From the NCBI GenBank assembly GCA_022925895.1, contig JAKSYS010000574.1, positions 1 through 41,159 of the forward strand: a stretch of DNA of 41,159 nucleotides, in the 5' to 3' direction. Of this stretch, positions 32,562 through 41,159 are shown piece after piece. This stretch comes from Fragilaria crotonensis (Eukaryota; Bacillariophyta; Fragilariophyceae; Fragilariales; Fragilariaceae). Positions within the stretch are counted from its first letter, which is position 1. Every line of letters begins with the position of its first letter. The notes beneath the pieces are model-generated. The model was not told where the DNA came from. It saw nothing but the letters and a program-made list of their open reading frames with translations, and ran no database searches. The position numbers and the translations under genes were made by a program.

Positions 32562-32794
32562 AAAATGTCACGGAAATCCTAACGCGACAGCATCGTGACA
32601 ACGTTACGGACACCGAAACAGCATTGGCACCATGATATAACTGGCTTGTGCATTCTCGTGTAACGTTCCTGAATGCGAACCTACAACAAGATCTTATATT
32701 AAGATTCTAAAGTGCAAATTGTATAGAGAACTTTCCATCGTAGCCCTCCCATCAACGGCTCCCACATTACGACCTTCGTATCAATGAAGTCGTC

Positions 32795-33973
32795 TCACCA
32801 CCGTTTCCTATGCTGACACTTCCACGGATGATTTTCGAGACGACGCGACGAGATATGTTTTTCCAAAAGACTAGCGATATCAAACTGCTCACACTTGCGA
32901 GCAATATCAAGAACTGTAGAACCAGCTTTATTCTGGCAATTCACATCCACTTTCTCGTGCTTCAACATGTCCTGAACCACATCCAACTGCCCCCTAAGGG
33001 TTGCCCAGACAAGTGCAGTGTTACCGAGTGATCCTTTGGCATTGACGTCTACCGCATGATGTTTGAGTAATACGCGAACAACCTCCCAGTGACCCCAATA
33101 GCTCGCCCAGAGAAATGCTGTGCGGCCTTTTTCATCTTGACAATTCACATCCAAATTTTGGTGCTTCAACAACTCGTGAATCACTTCCAAGTGACCACAG
33201 CAGCTCGCCCTGCTGAGAGCTGTTCCGCCACCATTGCCTTGTACATTCACATCCACATTATCGCGCTTCAATAACTCGCGAACAATGTTTACACTGCCAT
33301 TATCGCACGCCACCATGAGGGCAGTGTCACCGCAGTCATCTTTGGCATTGACATCCACATTTTCGTGCTTCAATAACTCGCGAACCACTTCTGCACTGCC
33401 ATTATCGCACGCCAACATGAGGGCAGTGTCACCGCAGTCATCTTTGGCATTGACATCCACATTTTCGTGCTTCAATAACTCGTCAACCACCTCTACATAG
33501 CCACATGAACACGCCACATTGAGGGCAGTACAGCCGAAGTTATCTTTGACATTGACATCCACATCATCGTGCTTCAACAACTCGCGAACCGCCTCAGCAT
33601 GGCCATTATGGCTCGCCGCGAAGAGGGCTGTTCCATAGTAGTAGTCGTTGGCATTGATATCCACATCATCGTGCTTCAACAACTCGCGAACAGACAACCA
33701 ATGACCGAGTCGGCTTGCCACCGAAAGGGCTGTCTCGTAATAAACGCCAAAATCATCCGCATTCACATCCTTGCCGCCCACAAGAAACGCCATACCGTCA
33801 ATAAATTCATACATGTATTTTGCATTCACATCGGCCCCCTTTTGCAATAGGTCACGAACCGCATCCACGTCATTTTCCTTGACACTCTGGAACAAACTCT
33901 CATTCAGCTCTTGCCAACTCATGCTCCTACCACCATCCCCTGATGACGTTTCTGTTTCGATTATTGATGTCAT
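32795..33973 (-). CDS. Ankyrin-repeat protein
   Basis: A 392-residue protein made almost wholly of ankyrin repeats (residues about 21-372, ten units). The consensus here is DVNAKDDCGDTALMLACDNG then AEVVRELLKHENV, a protein-protein interaction scaffold. There is no signal peptide, membrane segment or enzymatic domain; the C-terminus is a short basic tail (HPWKCQHRKRW). The ATG at 33973 (TCAAAATGACA) is preferred over the upstream TTG that extends the frame to 34042. Two neighbouring repeats (residues 168-200 and 202-234) are nearly identical in DNA. Transcribed divergently from the SET gene, with about 815 bp between starts. Cellular partner unknown. Confidence 0.9.
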   Translation of the reverse strand: MTSIIETETSSGDGGRSMSWQELNESLFQSVKENDVDAVRDLLQKGADVNAKYMYEFIDGMAFLVGGKDVNADDFGVYYETALSVASRLGHWLSVRELLKHDDVDINANDYYYGTALFAASHNGHAEAVRELLKHDDVDVNVKDNFGCTALNVACSCGYVEVVDELLKHENVDVNAKDDCGDTALMLACDNGSAEVVRELLKHENVDVNAKDDCGDTALMVACDNGSVNIVRELLKRDNVDVNVQGNGGGTALSRASCCGHLEVIHELLKHQNLDVNCQDEKGRTAFLWASYWGHWEVVRVLLKHHAVDVNAKGSLGNTALVWATLRGQLDVVQDMLKHEKVDVNCQNKAGSTVLDIARKCEQFDIASLLEKHISSRRLENHPWKCQHRKRW

Positions 33974-34787
33974 TTTGATGAAGGACAAGATACACTTTCC
34001 GATTTGTGGTGATGATGGCAGCTTGTGCACCACAAAAGTCAACCGGAAATACCAACAGGCTGGTGTGTCGTGTAATAACTATATCAACACGGCAACACAC
34101 ACTCCATGGAAAGAGATTAGTTGGTAATGCTGTATTGTACCATGTTTTACCACGTGACAACGCGAGTCACGCGAAGTCCAGGACGCGACTGAGGAGAACG
34201 AACCCAAGAGGTGACGTCGCCCCACCGATGTTCAAAGAAAGGGTCCGAGCTCCGAGCTGAATTGATTCAGTGTATAGAGCTACTACATGTACGACATATA
34301 GCTGTACATAAATGCTGGCAGCACTTCGAATGGGGACAGACGAGTGGTATCACGGGTGGAAACTGGAAACTGGTTTGTTGCTCTTGGTAGACCTCTACTA
34401 GATCTATATGTCATATAGTCTACTCGAGTACTAGTACCATAACATATATATACATTCCACAGCATCCTACGAGGTAACGTAACATTCAAGTAACATACCA
34501 GTATGCCTGTACTTCCGTCCAACCTCGCGGCAATTCATACGAACTAATACTGGAGTACCAGTGGGTTTCGGTACTGCTACGAGAAGGCAAGAGTGTACTG
34601 TTGTAGTGCACTCCGAGTCACAACCAATGAAAACATCTGACAAAACTGAAAAACATCTGACACAATTTCTCTCACACAAATTGCTCCGTTTGGAACAGTT
34701 GCACACTTTGTCGCGTGTGTGTGAGAGGGAAAGAGAGAGAGTCGACAGTCGACAACAAGGTGTGAAGTCAATAGGCAGGGTGAAAAC
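33974..34787. promoter_or_regulatory. Divergent intergenic region between the ankyrin and SET genes
   Basis: Contains CCACGTGAC (34150-34158, E-box/G-box type) and TGACGTC (34212-34218, CRE/bZIP type), both on the ankyrin side, then a GTAC- and TAGTAC-rich tract (34270-34560). Close to the SET start come a GAGA run and GTCGACAGTCGAC (34741-34753). TGACGT elements control CO2-responsive genes in diatoms, but a role here is only a suggestion. No gene is supported. Confidence 0.4.
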
Positions 34788-36592
34788 ATGTTCTCGGCAG
34801 GTCAGAAAAGACCACGTTCTTGCAGTGCGAGTGAGAACGTTGATGATTATCACATCAACAAGGATGACGACAAGAACAGTGACAATGTCACGAGTCCACA
34901 TCCTTGTCTGTCATTCTTGGCATCATCAACATCAACTACCGACGATAGTCATGCATTCTCCGTCCATAACAGTGATTCCAAAACATTTGGCACAATCCTG
35001 ATTGCCAATCGAGATATTCCACCTCATTCACTTTTGTTTCGTCTACCTTCTCAATTCTTGGTAACACATGACGCAGTTTACGCGACAGAGTTGTCACAAC
35101 TGATTCGAGACTCAGTTCAACACCTAAACGCACCTGTGAAGACATCTGTATCGACGACTGCATCATGTGATGCAAGTATTCGCGATCTCAATGATAGTAA
35201 CGATAATGTCACCAAGAATATAAACAACAACCACTTCACGGATGACGACAACGAGGATAACAACAAACGTCCAACACGACAACAACAAGAACTACAAATA
35301 TCACCGGAAGAACTTACATGGATCAACATGGTGTATTGGCGTGTGTCTTCTGAACCGACGAGTCATCAAATCTACCTCAAGTCTCTATCCACAGTTCCCC
35401 CAAATGTATCATCATGGTCCAAATCACTCCAAGATTGTTTGATCGGGACCAATGTCTATGCTGTTCTTGACGACGAATCGGCGGGCAATCATGAGGATGA
35501 TGACGAGCACCATCAACCTGTTGTGGATGGCAATGTCAGTGTCGTCAAGACTCTTCTGGGAAAATTAGATCAAATTCGAACAGTTGTTGGAAAAGAACAA
35601 CTCATGACGGAACAACATCTGATGGAACGACCGCAGCAACGAATAGCAAATGATTCTTCAACGACAAATTCCGAGCGAAATCCTAAATGGACTGACGTGA
35701 TACTCAAAGTACTACATGAAGATTCTGAAACGTCCATTTTTACACTGGAATCACTGGGTTGGGCACGAGGACACTTTTTGTCACGACGATTTCCCGCCAC
35801 CATGAAGAATCTTGGCACCAACGACAACGACAACAATAAGATGCCTAATGTGCCGTCGACTGGAATGCAAAATAACAATGACCATGATGGGAAGAAAGCC
35901 CGCAGCAACAGCAGCACTCCCAAGCATCATCTTGCTGGATACGGCAATGCCAATTCCATGTTTATTCCAATTCTGGACCTCATGAATCATACTCCCGTCC
36001 GAACGAATGCATGTTCGATTGAAATGACAGACGATGGCATGTACTTGCAAGTATTTACTGGAGATTTGCCGTTGCAGCATGGTGATGAATTGTTTTATTG
36101 TTATTCTTCCGCAGCCGAAACTGGTGGTCTCTCCAATGAGATTTTATTGCAGGGATATGGATTTTGTTTAGAGGACAATCCTGCCGACACGGTTTCCGTC
36201 AAGATTTCCACCATGGGGGACGGAGCACAAAGTCGTAATACTGGAAGTGCCTTTTGGATTGGAAGAGGTGGCGTATCCGCAATCCCAAGTGCCATGTGGA
36301 GGGCACTCGCCGGATCAACTAAACCCGCTCAGGGAGATGTTGATGATGAAACCAAAAATGACGACGACCCTATCGAAATTGGATCGGGCGATCTCAATCT
36401 TTATTGCAGTACATGACCAATAAATTGGTTTCGTTGAATGGAGAACCAAAAACAAAACCAGCCTCGTTCCTTACCAAGACTGACATGGAGCGGCTTGCGT
36501 ACATTGAAATGTACAAGAATGGTCAGCGGGAGATACTAGCCGAGTTGATTAGGGATTTGACGATCATGCTGGAGGGGTACAATTGCGAGTAG
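34788..36592 (+). CDS. SET-domain protein methyltransferase, SETD3/Rubisco-LSMT type (one frame change)
   Basis: Predicted lysine or histidine N-methyltransferase using S-adenosylmethionine. The split SET domain starts at FGTILIANRDIPPHSLLFRL (residues 67-86) and resumes with SMFIPILDLMNHTP (390-403; the DxxNH motif), GDELFYCYSS (432-441) and SNEILLQGYGF (449-459). Long Asn/Asp/Gln-rich insertions (about 120-165 and 343-380) interrupt it, common in diatom proteins. After 36404 the frame changes: LQYMTNKLVSLNGE and MERLAYIEMYKNGQREILAE are the helical substrate-binding C-terminal domain. Total length is 3n+2, so one T is probably missing in CTTTATTGCAG; a 71-nt intron ending at that CAG is the alternative. 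Start ATG 34788 (AAACATGTT). About 600 residues. Confidence 0.85.
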
Positions 36593-36869
36593 ATGACTTT
36601 GGTTCTCGGGTCCATGCAAAGGATACGAATGCTGGTTTCCCTCCCAAAGAGACCACAAACGCGCCACACAGGCAGAATTCATAGTGCTAAGATCCATTAG
36701 AACTCCCCTCTGTTGGAGTCTCTAGAGGTCATATGCAAACTATGTTTGAGTGCCATGCCACGTACTTTACGCCTCACCCCAACAATGCAAAAATGTTCAA
36801 ACTAGATATATTGCATGCACGGTGTACTCTGAGTATTGAACAGTACACTTGCCTCACAAACTAACTCGA
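36593..36869. other. Convergent 3' intergenic region
   Basis: Lies between the ends of the SET gene (+) and the short surface-protein paralogue (-). I see no gene or strong repeat. Confidence 0.5.
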
Positions 36870-37704
36870 CTAATTCTTCTTTTTCTTCTTCTTCGCCACA
36901 AAGGTGTACATGATCAATATGAAAGCGAGAGCGAATACTCGGAGTACTTCTACATTCACTGACACATGAGTTCCCTCGATAGATTTTGCATCGTTGTAGT
37001 GCAATTTGTCAGTTGCCAGCCCGGCGGGATTTGGCAGGACTTCAAAGCAGCTGCTTACCCCAAGGATGCGCAGTGGGTTGGAATCAAAGACAGCCATAAC
37101 GGCTTTGTACTTGGAATTCAAAGCTGCCATGTTTCTGCTGGATAAAGTCATGGTTCCAGAATTGCCCGAAGCCCCAAATGTTGCATCATGATGCGGAACC
37201 ATGGAAGCGGTGTAGTCTGAGACATTGCAGGGGAACAAAGCAATCCAAGCAAAATCATCCTCCATATTGTCTGAACTCATCGTGTAGGTCACACGTATCA
37301 TTGCTCCTTCGTAGTATTGTGTTTTATCAGTTGTCAGGACAGCGGAAACCTTGGCTCTCCAGTGAAAAAGACGACTTGGTAGTTGACAGGAATCGTTGAG
37401 TGATAGTAGTATCCTTTTCGTCGTCTCCTTTCGTTTGGAAGATTTTCTCGCGATTGTAAGTAGTTGTGATGGGGTTCTTGTTGTCAAGATGGCGGTCATC
37501 TGAGGCAAAAGATATGCCTCCGCCTCCTCGCCTAAGAGCACGCATGCGCGTCCGACCTGCTGCAGAAGAATGCGAGGCATCGTGATTTTCAGAAGAGGCT
37601 AGTGCCACCGAGAATGGAAGAAAGCAAATAACAAGGACAAGGAGGAGAACTTGTAGAAGTAGCGCATCTACGAGAAGACGGCCGGTGATTGGATTGCGGA
37701 CCAT
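36870..37704 (-). CDS. Short paralogue of the giant surface protein, single complete repeat and membrane tail (one frame change)
   Basis: About 278 residues. The N-terminus MVRNPITGRLLVDALLLQ parallels the giant protein (MVRRFIAGHLLVSALLGL), followed by a long hydrophobic signal or anchor segment and the shared SSENHDASHSS, then RGGGG linker. After a one-base frame change near 37340-37350 comes one complete repeat (VLTTDKTQYYEG, DDFAWIALFPCNVSDY, LNSKYKAVMAVFDSNPLRIL). A second repeat starts (AGLATDKLHYND) but is cut and replaced by VLRVFALAFILIMYTFVA plus KKKKKKN, a membrane segment with a basic end. This would be a membrane-held version of the giant secreted protein. Length is 3n+1, so one extra base breaks the frame: pseudogene or base error. 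The lysine run is coded by a GAA/AAG microsatellite. Confidence 0.75.
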
Positions 37705-38218
37705 TGTGTTATGCTCCCTCGTATCCTCGAGAGAGGATTTATACCTGCGAGAATGAATGTTGAACCTGTGTACTGTTGTGGAAAATGGTTATGATATGAC
37801 TTATCATAAATGATGGATCTGTTGTGAGATTCTGGATTCTGGAGTTGTGATCTCGGTGTAATCGAGCAGATTCTCTTGGGTGTCAGTTGTATGTATGATA
37901 GAAGCTTCGTACAATGTACCGGTAGGTATACTCGACGAAATCGTCGTATGGTCGTATATGTCATATACATAGAAATAAGTTCAAGTACCACACCTCGTGG
38001 GAACTGCTATTGCAATTCTAAACATTGCGAGCAATGCATGTAAGTATACGCAAGTACAAAAATGCAGTCGGCAACAGTAGCACATGGTGCATGTATGCGA
38101 GGCGAGCACACATCACATTTCACACGGCCACGCGGGAACCCAATCAATTCATTGATTTTTTTTCAACCTTCACAAGAGCAGAAGTGCGTGCCGTGATCCA
38201 TCCAAGTCGTGTTGCATC
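37705..38218. promoter_or_regulatory. Divergent promoter region between the short paralogue and TM9SF genes
   Basis: About 510 bp separates two divergent start codons, so it should hold both promoters. Visible words are GTACCGGTAGGTATAC (37917-37932), CGACGAAATCGTCG (a small palindrome, about 37933-37946) and a TATACAT run near 37965. No well-defined TATA box is placed. Confidence 0.35.
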
Positions 38219-40682
38219 ATGCTGAAGTTGCTTTTGAGCATCTTGGTGCTCCTGAAACGAGGCGCCCATGGCTATTATGAGTCTGAATTGAATCAACGAA
38301 CGTTTGCGGAAGGAGATCCGTGAGTGAACATGATATGACTCGTGGCACCAGAAAGATATGGAGTCCATGTTCCATCAGATTTGATTCGTGCATATTTTCT
38401 TGGTGTATTATAACTTGGTCGTTTTTCCGTCAAATTTAATGAAACCTTGTGAACCCAGAACTATCGGTAGACGCAATGCGTATATGTATGTGGGCATGTG
38501 TTTATGTATGGTCATTTTGATGATTTCTTGATTTGTTCGTCACTTTTAAGAATGTAATTGACTGCAACACGCAACATCTCTGTGTTTTCTGACATGTATG
38601 GATGGCTTTAGGATCTAAGCAACACATCCACTCACAAAATCATTCATCCTTTTCATTTTCATTTCCACGTACGCGCCGATCAGCGTCGAACTTAAGGTCA
38701 ACAAGTTGACCTCGATGAACTCGGCGTTTCCTTTTGATTACTACCAACTTCCCTTTTGTCAACCTGCGGGTGGCCCAAAGATGGATGATCGGAATTTCGG
38801 CGAATTCCTGGCTCGCGATCGCATCGAATCGTCGCCGTATGTCCTAGCCATGAAGAAAGATGCGTATTGCGAGCAGCTGTGTGTTTCCCATCTCGGAAGT
38901 CCAGAGCTGAAAGGGGTGTCTTCATCTCACAACAAAGTAGTGAGTGCAATTCGAAAGAATTATCACAACAATTGGATCGTCGACAACTTGCCAGCAGCGT
39001 CGAGAGTGAAAAGTGACGATGAAATCCCGACTCGTTATGGCGGAGGATTTCCGATTGGTTATGTCTCGGAAAAGGACAACATGACTTATATTTACAATCA
39101 TGTCAATATTGAAATCATGTATCATCCCGTCGAAACGGACAGCGATAAATACCGCATCGTACGATTCACTGTCGAACCATTGTCGATCAAACACGAGTTT
39201 GAAGTTGCGGGGGATGATGACAACAAGAACAGCGACGGATCAAATGTCGTCAAGTTCGTTGATCCTGTGCAGTCATGCGACCCCCATCGCAAGTCTAAGT
39301 TCCACACGGACTATAACACGATCCACAGGATTTCAGATTTGGAACAACCCAAACCGCAGCGCTCGGGGTACTTCAGCTTTCTTTCTTACTTTGGACTGTT
39401 CAAACCGCAGCTGTATACAGACGACAATAACATTCTCTCTCACAATGGTTACAAACCGCAGCTTGCCAGCGGGCATGTCCTCTTCACCTACGATGTTATC
39501 TGGATTAAAAACACAGAGTTGGAGTGGACTTCTCGATGGGATATCTATTTGACCATGGACCATCTTGTTCCAGCGGCAGTTCACTGGTATTCGATACAAA
39601 ATTCGCTGATCATTTTGTTTGGTCTATCCGCAATCCTTGTTGTTTATCTAAAGCGCGACATCAGCCGCTACAAGAAGTTGGCAACGGATGAAGAGGAGGC
39701 GGCGGATCATGGAGCGTTCGGATGGCAAGCAGTTCACGCCGATGTCTTTCGTCCACCTGCGTCTTCGCCACTTCTTCTTTCCGTCGCATGCGGTACTGGA
39801 GCGCAAATTCTATGCTCGTCGTTCCTCACGATTACTCTTTGCACTCTGGGATTCGTGGGTCCTGCTCGTCGTGGTTCTATCTCCGTGGCAGGGTTGTTCG
39901 TTTTTGTCATCATGGGAGTTGTAGCCGGTTACGTCACTGCGCGCATGTACAAGACATGCACCGGGACATCGTGTCATAGTGCGACAAGGTGCACATCCCT
40001 TGGCTTTCCAGGTATTGCTTTCGCTGTCTTTTACATCTTGGATCGCATTGCTCCAGCAACGGGACGAGCTGATGCTATTCCATTTACCACCATGGTTGTT
40101 CTCATGGTACTGTGGTTCGGTATCTCTGTTCCCCTCGTCTTCCTTGGATCCCACTTGGGTGACAAGCACAAGAAAGTCAAGATTTCTCTCAGTACTTCAA
40201 CCAATCCTCGCCCGATTCCTGGTCAACCGTGGTTTACGAGCCTTCCGTTCGGTCTTGCGCTTGGAGGCATAATTGCGTTCAATGTCTGCTATGTCGAGCT
40301 CTTCTTCATCGTGTGTTTTTTTTGGACCCAGCAATTCTATTGCACCTTCGGCGTCTTACTCTTGGTTTTTATCCTTTTCGTTGTGACGTGTGCTGCAATT
40401 GGTGTCCTTTTTTGTTATTTCCAGCTTCGCAGAGAGAATTACCGTTGGTGGTGGAGTTCATTCTGCGTAGGGGGAAGCCCGGCACTCTACGCCTTTTGGC
40501 ACTCCTTTTTCTATGTCAAGAGACTCGAGTATACCAGATTTGAGGACTATGTTTACTACTTTGGATACATGGGGCTTGGATGCTGTGGCCTTTTCCTCAT
40601 GACTGGCGTAGTTGGTGTTTTCGGTACTTTATGGTTCAACAAGATCCTTTATTCATCCATCAAGATTGGCGATGGCAAGTAA
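38219..40682 (+). CDS. TM9SF nonaspanin (EMP70 family), two exons
   Basis: A nine-pass Golgi/endosome membrane protein of the transmembrane 9 superfamily, with roles in adhesion and membrane-protein sorting in other eukaryotes. Exon 1 (38219-38319) gives a signal peptide MLKLLLSILVLLKRGAHG and TFAEGDP. A GTGAGT...CAG intron (38320-38683) joins it in frame to exon 2 (38684-40682): VELKVNKLTS, FPFDYYQLPFCQPAGGP, NFGEFLARDRIESSPY and NNWIVDNLPAASR, all family landmarks. The luminal domain ends with a DHLVPAAVHWYSIQNSLI segment leading into TM1, followed by eight more hydrophobic helices. Total 699 residues, near the usual family length. The frame is intact. The end, YSSIKIGDGK, differs from the usual KxD/E Golgi-retention end. 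Confidence 0.95.
38320..38683 (+). other. Intron in the TM9SF gene (364 nt)
   Basis: Donor CC|GTGAGT at 38320 and acceptor GATCAG| at 38683. Splicing rebuilds GAT CCC GTC GAA, i.e. AEGDP-VELKVNK, the conserved N-terminal motif of TM9SF proteins. This is the only intron in the window with strong support. Confidence 0.92.
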
Positions 40683-41159
40683 GACGGGAAAACGACCATT
40701 CAACGGCGTTGTAGAGTACATGAATACATGAAAAGTATTGCTTTCCGAGATAGTGATTGATTCAACTTTCACGCGGCTTGGCAGCAGTGACATGCCTGGG
40801 TCGTGTTCTCGGCTGAAACTGATGTATACGCTGTGAAAGCAACTAACAACCCTGACTGCACTGTGTTTATTCCGAGTAGGAGTTTCAGTACGCACTCTCG
40901 CTGGTAACTTCATTGGATGGAGAATGGCTACAATTGTAGATGTTGACACATTGTTCTCATCGCGATTCGGAGGAGGCAGGAGCTATGATCGGCATGCAAG
41001 GTATGCTGAAAATGGATTTTCACAGCAGCAAATGTTCATGTTGTACCAGCATGTATGTCTACTAGCTAGAACAAGTATGCACCTACTTGACGTGGGAAAA
41101 AATAGTGTGAAACCCGTCTGCACTCGAACAGCCGCAGTGGAGGTCGTCGTATGGTTCTT
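40683..41159. other. 3' flank of the TM9SF gene
   Basis: The remaining 477 bp to the window edge. An antisense frame (40653-40949) has no recognisable motif and overlaps the TM9SF end. Nothing else is supported. Confidence 0.5.

Noticed and set aside
33974-34042. N-terminal extension of the ankyrin protein
   Set aside because: Starts at TTG; the ATG at 33973 has a good context.

Overview
This window looks like nuclear DNA of a diatom (stramenopile), probably a pennate species with a repeat-rich genome. The evidence is a Copia-type retroelement with the diatom-style protease motif ELDSHADT and a Gly/Arg-rich Gag tail, a PIF/Harbinger DNA transposon with a TTA target duplication, very few introns (one clear 364-nt GT-AG intron), and eukaryotic host genes: a TM9 nonaspanin, a SETD3/Rubisco-LSMT-type SET protein, an ankyrin protein, and a giant secreted multidomain protein. 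No bacterial operon structure is present. Many apparent long reading frames begin at TTG or GTG, so I moved starts to ATG wherever one could be supported.

Layout. 1-2835 is a satellite array of 16 copies of a 177-bp unit that runs off the left edge. 2836-3656 is non-coding, with a G-quadruplex-like block and GTAC-rich palindromes. 3657-6228 (-) is a serine/lysine-rich disordered protein with about a dozen 17-20-residue repeats and three copies of a TPMSGISMDDLEW-like motif; its frame changes once inside a GAA tract. 7060-11015 is a complete PIF/Harbinger element: TTA duplications, 15-bp terminal inverted repeats, four palindromic subterminal repeats, a transposase (+) and a convergent frameshifted SANT/Myb-like partner (-). 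11112-15857 is a Copia element with two 220-bp LTRs that I read as identical, a decayed gag/protease/integrase, and a precise loss of the reverse-transcriptase core. 15858-16926 has no recognisable gene.

16927-29038 (-) encodes one giant (about 4,000-residue) secreted protein: signal peptide, 15 tandem beta-sandwich-like repeats, TIG/IPT-like and EGF-like segments, a long core that resembles large bacterial surface proteins, a fibronectin type III domain, a Pro/Thr-rich 42-bp minisatellite stalk and a cysteine-rich end. A short paralogue at 36870-37704 (-) keeps the same signal peptide and a single complete repeat, but ends in a membrane segment plus polylysine. Together they suggest a cell-surface or adhesive protein family.

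29039-31108 is intergenic DNA with several inverted and direct repeats. 31109-32561 (-) is an unrecognised, broken coding region. 32795-33973 (-) is an ankyrin protein and 34788-36592 (+) a SET-domain methyltransferase, transcribed divergently. 38219-40682 (+) is a complete TM9SF gene, rebuilt from two exons. A recurring oddity is single-base frame breaks, several at homopolymers, in genes that otherwise look intact, so some may be base-calling errors rather than decay.
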